Source: Neglectibacter timonensis
GTDB taxonomy: Bacteria > Bacillota > Clostridia > Oscillospirales > Acutalibacteraceae
Assembly: GCF_900048895.1 (NCBI RefSeq)
Contig: NZ_LT160640.1
Span: forward strand, 372,001-436,000
Reading direction: 5' to 3'
Length of the DNA stretch: 64,000 nt
In this document: in pieces, positions 60,192 to 64,000 of the stretch
Numbering within the stretch: the stretch's first letter is position 1
Layout: every line of letters starts with the position of its first letter
Notes under the pieces: generated by a model
Databases searched by the model: none
What the model saw: the letters and a program-made list of their open reading frames with translations, nothing else
What the model was told of the DNA's origin: nothing
Position numbers and translations under genes: made by a program

Positions 60192-62081
60192 ATGGGAAAT
60201 TTATTGGGGCAAATTCACACTCCCCAGGATGTCAGAAAACTAAACGATGCGGAGCTTAACGCTCTCTGCGAAGAGATTCGAAAAGCCGTAATCGAAACTG
60301 TTTCCGGCAATGGAGGTCATTTGGCATCCAACTTGGGCGTGGTGGAATTAACGGTGGCGCTGATGCTGGCCTTTGATCCGCCCAAGGACAGTATTGTCTG
60401 GGACGTCGGCCATCAGAGCTATCCCTATAAGCTTTTGACCGGAAGGTTCAACCGGTTTTCTACGATGCGGCAGGTGGGAGGGCTGGCAGGGTTTCCCTGC
60501 CGTGAGGAAAGCCCTTACGATGTGTTTACCAGCGGTCACAGCAGCACTTCTATTTCAGCTGCCCTGGGGCTTTCTGAGGCGAACAATCTTCAGGGAAAAG
60601 AAGGGTATGTCATCGCTGTGATCGGCGACGGCGCATTGTCCGGCGGACTTGCGTATGAAGGCCTCAACAATGCCGGTCGGCTGCATCGGAATTTAATTGT
60701 CATTCTGAATGATAACAATATGTCGATCTCACGAAACGTGGGTTCCATGGCGAGGTACCTTACCTATATCAGAACAAAGCCTGGCTATCTGAAAATCAAG
60801 AACAATCTGGAAAGCTCCTTACAGAAACTGCCTGTGGTGGGTAAGGGAATTTCTTCTGCGCTGCGCAGGATGAAGCGGGCGGTCAAAAAGGTCTTTTATA
60901 ATTCTACGATCTTTGAAGATTTTGGTTTCGCTTATTACGGACCCTTTGACGGTCATGACATCAGAGAGCTCAAAGAGACCTTTGAAAGTGCGAAACTGAT
61001 CAACAAGCCGGTGTTGCTGCATGTGCGCACCAACAAGGGAAAGGGCTACCAGTATGCGGAACAGGACCCCAGCATCTATCATGGCCTTTCCGGTTTTGAT
61101 GTGACTACCGGGGACACGGGAGAAAGATCTCAGAGTTTTTCTGACGTGTTTGGCAAGGAAATCTGTGACCTGGCTGAAGAGAACGGGAACATATGTGCCA
61201 TTACGGCTGCCATGCAGGGCGGGACGGGCCTGACGGCTTTTCGGGAAAAGTATCGGAACCGTTTTTTTGACGTGGGAATTTCAGAGGAGCATGCCGTAAC
61301 CTTTGCCGGCGGCCTGGCTGTCGGCGGGATGCTTCCCGTATTTGCCGTGTATTCCACTTTTTTGCAGCGCTCTTATGACGAACTGATTCATGACGTCTCC
61401 CTTCAGAACGTCAAGGTGATTCTCGCTGTCGACCGTGCCGGTGTGGTGGGAGAGGACGGCAAAACCCATCAGGGTGTATTTGACGCTGCTTACCTGCAGA
61501 CGATACCCAATACTACGGTGTATTCTCCCGCTTATTTTCAAGAGCTGCGGGAACAGCTGGCTTTTTTGGTCAGAGAGGGAAAAGGCCTCTGCGCAATTCG
61601 GTATCCGCGGGGGAAGGAACTGTATAAGCCGTCTTATTTTGAGAGCAGTCTGCTTCCCTTCACGGTCTATGGGCCGCAAACCGGCGAAATTGCTGTGGTG
61701 ACTTACGGCAGGATATTTTCCTTTGCCGCGGAGACTGCGGAACTGCTGGGAAATCTGGGTTATCCGGTCAAGCTGGTTAAGCTCAACCGCATCATCCCGA
61801 TGGATCAGGGAGCAGTACAGGCGGTGCTCGGTTGTAAATGGGTTTTCTTTTTTGAAGAAGGAGTGGAGCAAGGGGGGATAGGTGAGCACTATGCCAGCCT
61901 GCTTCAGAATAGCGGATTCTCCGGAAGGTTTTTTCTTCGGGGAATCAGGGATCCCTTTATCAAGCATGCTCCTATGTATCATTCTCTGGAGGAGCTCGGC
62001 CTCAATGCAGACGGAATGAAGGATTGTATTTTGCAGTCGGTCTGTGAGAAAGGATTTGATTACTCTGAAAAAACGGATTGA
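60192..62081 (+). CDS. dxs: 1-deoxy-D-xylulose-5-phosphate synthase
   Basis: DXS is the first enzyme of the MEP isoprenoid pathway. The 629-residue protein has HLASNLGVVELTVAL, GDGALSGGLAYEGLNNAG (thiamine diphosphate site), NDNNMSISRNVG and DRAGVVGEDGKTHQG. GAGGTC lies before the ATG. The frame overlaps tlyA by up to 38 bases, as in many Firmicutes where dxs and tlyA are adjacent. Confidence 0.97.
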   Translation: MGNLLGQIHTPQDVRKLNDAELNALCEEIRKAVIETVSGNGGHLASNLGVVELTVALMLAFDPPKDSIVWDVGHQSYPYKLLTGRFNRFSTMRQVGGLAGFPCREESPYDVFTSGHSSTSISAALGLSEANNLQGKEGYVIAVIGDGALSGGLAYEGLNNAGRLHRNLIVILNDNNMSISRNVGSMARYLTYIRTKPGYLKIKNNLESSLQKLPVVGKGISSALRRMKRAVKKVFYNSTIFEDFGFAYYGPFDGHDIRELKETFESAKLINKPVLLHVRTNKGKGYQYAEQDPSIYHGLSGFDVTTGDTGERSQSFSDVFGKEICDLAEENGNICAITAAMQGGTGLTAFREKYRNRFFDVGISEEHAVTFAGGLAVGGMLPVFAVYSTFLQRSYDELIHDVSLQNVKVILAVDRAGVVGEDGKTHQGVFDAAYLQTIPNTTVYSPAYFQELREQLAFLVREGKGLCAIRYPRGKELYKPSYFESSLLPFTVYGPQTGEIAVVTYGRIFSFAAETAELLGNLGYPVKLVKLNRIIPMDQGAVQAVLGCKWVFFFEEGVEQGGIGEHYASLLQNSGFSGRFFLRGIRDPFIKHAPMYHSLEELGLNADGMKDCILQSVCEKGFDYSEKTD

Positions 62082-62874
62082 TATCTTGGTCTGTGAAAAG
62101 GGCTTGGCTGAGAGCCGTGAAAAAGCAAAAGCGCTGATTATGGCAGGGCTCGTCTATGTGAACAATCAAAAATTTGATAAGCCGGGCGATACGGTCAATG
62201 AAGAGTCGGAAATTGAGGTTCGGGGCAAAGGCCTGCGTTACGTGAGCAGGGGTGGGCTGAAGCTGGAAAAGGCTGTGGAAAGCTTTCATCTTGTATTGCA
62301 GGATTTAATCTGTATGGATGTGGGCGCTTCCACCGGCGGTTTTACCGATTGCATGCTACAGAACGGGGCGGCTAAGGTCTATTCGGTGGATGTGGGGTAT
62401 GGACAGTTGGCCTGGAACCTCAGAACGGACGAACGCGTGATAAATCTGGAACGGACGAATGCCAGATATCTCACACAGGACCAGGTGCCGGACTCCATCG
62501 GTTTTTGTTCTGTGGATGTCTCTTTTATCTCTCTTTCTCTGATCTTGCCTAGTATCCGCCCTTTGATGGGAGAAAATGGATGTGCTGTTTGTCTGATCAA
62601 ACCTCAATTTGAAGCAGGCCGGGAAAAAGTTGGAAAAAAAGGTGTGGTGCGGGATCATAAGGTGCATGAAGAGGTGATCGAAAAAATACAGGATTTTGCT
62701 TTGAACAATGGCTTTTCCGTGCTCGGACTCACCTTTTCTCCGGTGAAGGGCCCGGAAGGAAATATAGAATACCTAATCTATCTGCAGAAATCCGACATGC
62801 CGGAACGTGTCGAAACGGTGCCGGCTGCCGCCGCTATTGTGGAAGAGTCCCACCTGCAGCTGGATAAAAGCTGA
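62044..62874 (+). CDS. TlyA family rRNA methyltransferase
   Basis: The protein has an N-terminal S4 domain (RIDILVCEKGLAESREKAKALI and GLVYVNN) and a FtsJ-like methyltransferase domain with VGASTGGFTDCML as SAM loop, VDVSFISLSLILP and LIKPQFEAG. TlyA acts on rRNA ribose; some members are haemolysins by name only. The start is uncertain: GTG 62044 lacks a ribosome site, TTG 62056 or CTG 62065 follow GAGAAAGGA and better fit the family N-terminus. Confidence 0.9.
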   Translation: MRKDLITLKKRIDILVCEKGLAESREKAKALIMAGLVYVNNQKFDKPGDTVNEESEIEVRGKGLRYVSRGGLKLEKAVESFHLVLQDLICMDVGASTGGFTDCMLQNGAAKVYSVDVGYGQLAWNLRTDERVINLERTNARYLTQDQVPDSIGFCSVDVSFISLSLILPSIRPLMGENGCAVCLIKPQFEAGREKVGKKGVVRDHKVHEEVIEKIQDFALNNGFSVLGLTFSPVKGPEGNIEYLIYLQKSDMPERVETVPAAAAIVEESHLQLDKS

Positions 62875-62899
62875 ATCCAGAGAAAGGCACAAGGATACC

Positions 62900-63739
62900 A
62901 TGAAAATTGCAGTAGTGCCAAATCTGAAAAAAGAGAAGGCTAAGGCTTGTACGGACGAGGTGCTGTCTATTTTGGCAAGCTGCGGCTGTGAGTTCTTTTT
63001 GAAGACTGACCTTTTTAATGAAGATGGCGTATACACGGAAGCAGTAGAGCCTGAACTCTGTGACTGCGATATGTTTATTGCAGTGGGGGGAGACGGCACC
63101 ATCATTCATGCGGCCAAAACCGCCGCTCGCTGTGGGAAGCCTATCTTGGGGGTAAACGCCGGAAAGCTGGGATTTACAGCGGGTGTGGAGAGAAACGATC
63201 TGTTCTTGCTTTCCAATCTGCCGAATGGCCGGTATACCACGGAAAGCCGTGCGATGCTGTCAGTGGAAATCTATTCCGGAAAGCAGAGAAAAATATGTCT
63301 GGCGCTGAATGACGCAGTGGTCTCCGGCGAGCTTTCCAAAATACTCGATTACAGGATGGCTCTGGGTGAACAACGCTGGTACCGCTATCGGGCGGATGGC
63401 TTTATTGTGGCTACGCCTACGGGGTCAACCGCCTATTCTCTGTCAGCAGGCGGGCCTGTGATTGAACCCGCAATGAATTGTATCGTCTATACGCCGATCT
63501 GCCCTCATTCTCTGTTTGACCGAAGCATCATTTTTTCCGAGAGGACAAAGCTCCAGGTAGAGCTGCCGGAGAATCCCGGAAGGCTGCTCCTTACAGTGGA
63601 CGGGGAGGAACCGGTTTCTCTGAGACCGGGTGACCGGCTGGTGTTTTCTCTGGCAGAGCGGACGGCACAATTTATCAAGCTGGGCCAAACCAGCTTCTAT
63701 GATATTCTGAACCAGAAGATGGTAGAAAACGGTCAATAA
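62900..63739 (+). CDS. nadK: NAD kinase
   Basis: NAD kinase makes NADP from NAD. The 279-residue protein has FIAVGGDGTIIHAAK with the GGDG motif, VNAGKLGFTA, LNDAVVS, and TPTGSTAYSLSAGGP. ATG 62900 follows AAGGATACC; the frame extends upstream but without family sequence. It lies 25 bases after tlyA and before argR, a common order (tlyA-nadK-argR-recN) in Firmicutes. Confidence 0.96.
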   Translation: MKIAVVPNLKKEKAKACTDEVLSILASCGCEFFLKTDLFNEDGVYTEAVEPELCDCDMFIAVGGDGTIIHAAKTAARCGKPILGVNAGKLGFTAGVERNDLFLLSNLPNGRYTTESRAMLSVEIYSGKQRKICLALNDAVVSGELSKILDYRMALGEQRWYRYRADGFIVATPTGSTAYSLSAGGPVIEPAMNCIVYTPICPHSLFDRSIIFSERTKLQVELPENPGRLLLTVDGEEPVSLRPGDRLVFSLAERTAQFIKLGQTSFYDILNQKMVENGQ

Positions 63740-63850
63740 GAGTAAGCTGCTGGCGGGAAAATTTCCGGCAGACAGCGGATATCTGCTAGGCGCAATGTTT
63801 GTCTGCACCGCTGCGTTTCATAACTGAAAGAAAGGAAGGTGGTCGTAAGC

Positions 63851-64000
63851 ATGAAAACACGACGTCATGCGAAAATTCTGGAGCTTATTAAAGAGTTTGA
63901 TATCGATACGCAGGATGAGCTTCTCCGTTATCTTCGGGAAAACGGCTTTGATGTGACACAGGCGACAGTATCCAGGGATATTAAAGAATTGCGGCTTGTC
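63851..64000 (+). CDS. argR: Arginine repressor ArgR, N-terminal part (truncated by window edge)
   Basis: The first 50 residues read [20 protein letters not shown], then [20 protein letters not shown] and RDIKELRLV, which is the winged helix-turn-helix DNA-binding domain of ArgR/AhrC. ArgR binds arginine and controls arginine genes. GGAAGG precedes the ATG. The hexamerisation domain lies beyond the right edge. Confidence 0.93.
   Translation, partial: MKTRRHAKILELIKEFDIDTQDELLRYLRENGFDVTQATVSRDIKELRLV

Overview
The window looks like chromosomal core sequence from an anaerobic, low-to-mid GC Clostridium-class bacterium, most likely an Oscillospiraceae-type gut organism. The basis is the gene set: a V-type ATPase in place of an F-type one, formate-tetrahydrofolate ligase and FolD, rubredoxin, FeoAB with a Cys-rich partner, type II pantothenate kinase, type 1B dihydroorotate dehydrogenase (PyrK/PyrD), DegV, paired LCP proteins, AGGAGG-type ribosome binding sites and frequent TTG/GTG starts. 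I see no prophage, insertion sequence, CRISPR array or rRNA operon. Taxonomy is inferred, not tested.

Layout. 1-0.4 kb: N-terminal part of a phosphotransferase on the minus strand, divergent from ydcF. 0.4-6.8 kb: ydcF and a pyrimidine cluster (pyrC, GNAT, pyrF, pyrK, pyrD, histidine phosphatase, ruvX). 6.9-11.6 kb: degV, GNAT, mgtE behind a long structured leader, and a Gfo/Idh oxidoreductase. 11.6-13.6 kb: RNA-rich, with a 6S-like RNA and a DUF1292 gene on the minus strand, then a gene-free stretch of about 0.9 kb running from a consensus promoter to a strong terminator that looks like one large structured RNA. 13.6-18.2 kb: HD-domain protein, GtrA, two LCP proteins and a sugar nucleotidyltransferase (envelope polymers). 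18.2-18.8 kb: a second orphan RNA candidate and tRNA-Leu. 19.1-23.4 kb: glucokinase, aldose epimerase, Nudix, prfC. 23.8-27.4 kb: an export cassette (vWA protein, SipW-type signal peptidase, camelysin-like protein) and two tiny ORFs. 27.5-33.3 kb: DUF212, secG, GNAT, methionine-gamma-lyase-like protein, feo operon. 33.4-35.7 kb: adenosine deaminase and an M23 hydrolase. 35.7-39.4 kb: uxuA-led operon for uronate-type sugars. 39.6-42.1 kb: rubredoxin, coaW, transglutaminase. 42.2-51.1 kb: nine-gene V-ATPase operon (transcribed H-I-K-E-C-F-A-B-D), predicted to move Na+. 51.6-64 kb: fhs, tsaE, tsaB, rpiB, upp, two M16 peptidase-like proteins, lgt, folD, dxs, tlyA, nadK and the start of argR.

How it fits together: pyr genes plus upp cover UMP synthesis and salvage; fhs and folD handle one-carbon units; LCP, GtrA and the nucleotidyltransferase suggest cell-wall glycopolymer assembly; the ATPase, MgtE and Feo handle ions. 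The most notable unexplained item is the large RNA candidate at 12.5-13.4 kb. The mgtE leader, the orphan RNA at 18.3 kb and the repeated hairpins near 21.2 kb come next. All RNA calls rest on hand-found pairing, promoters and terminators, without covariance or expression data.
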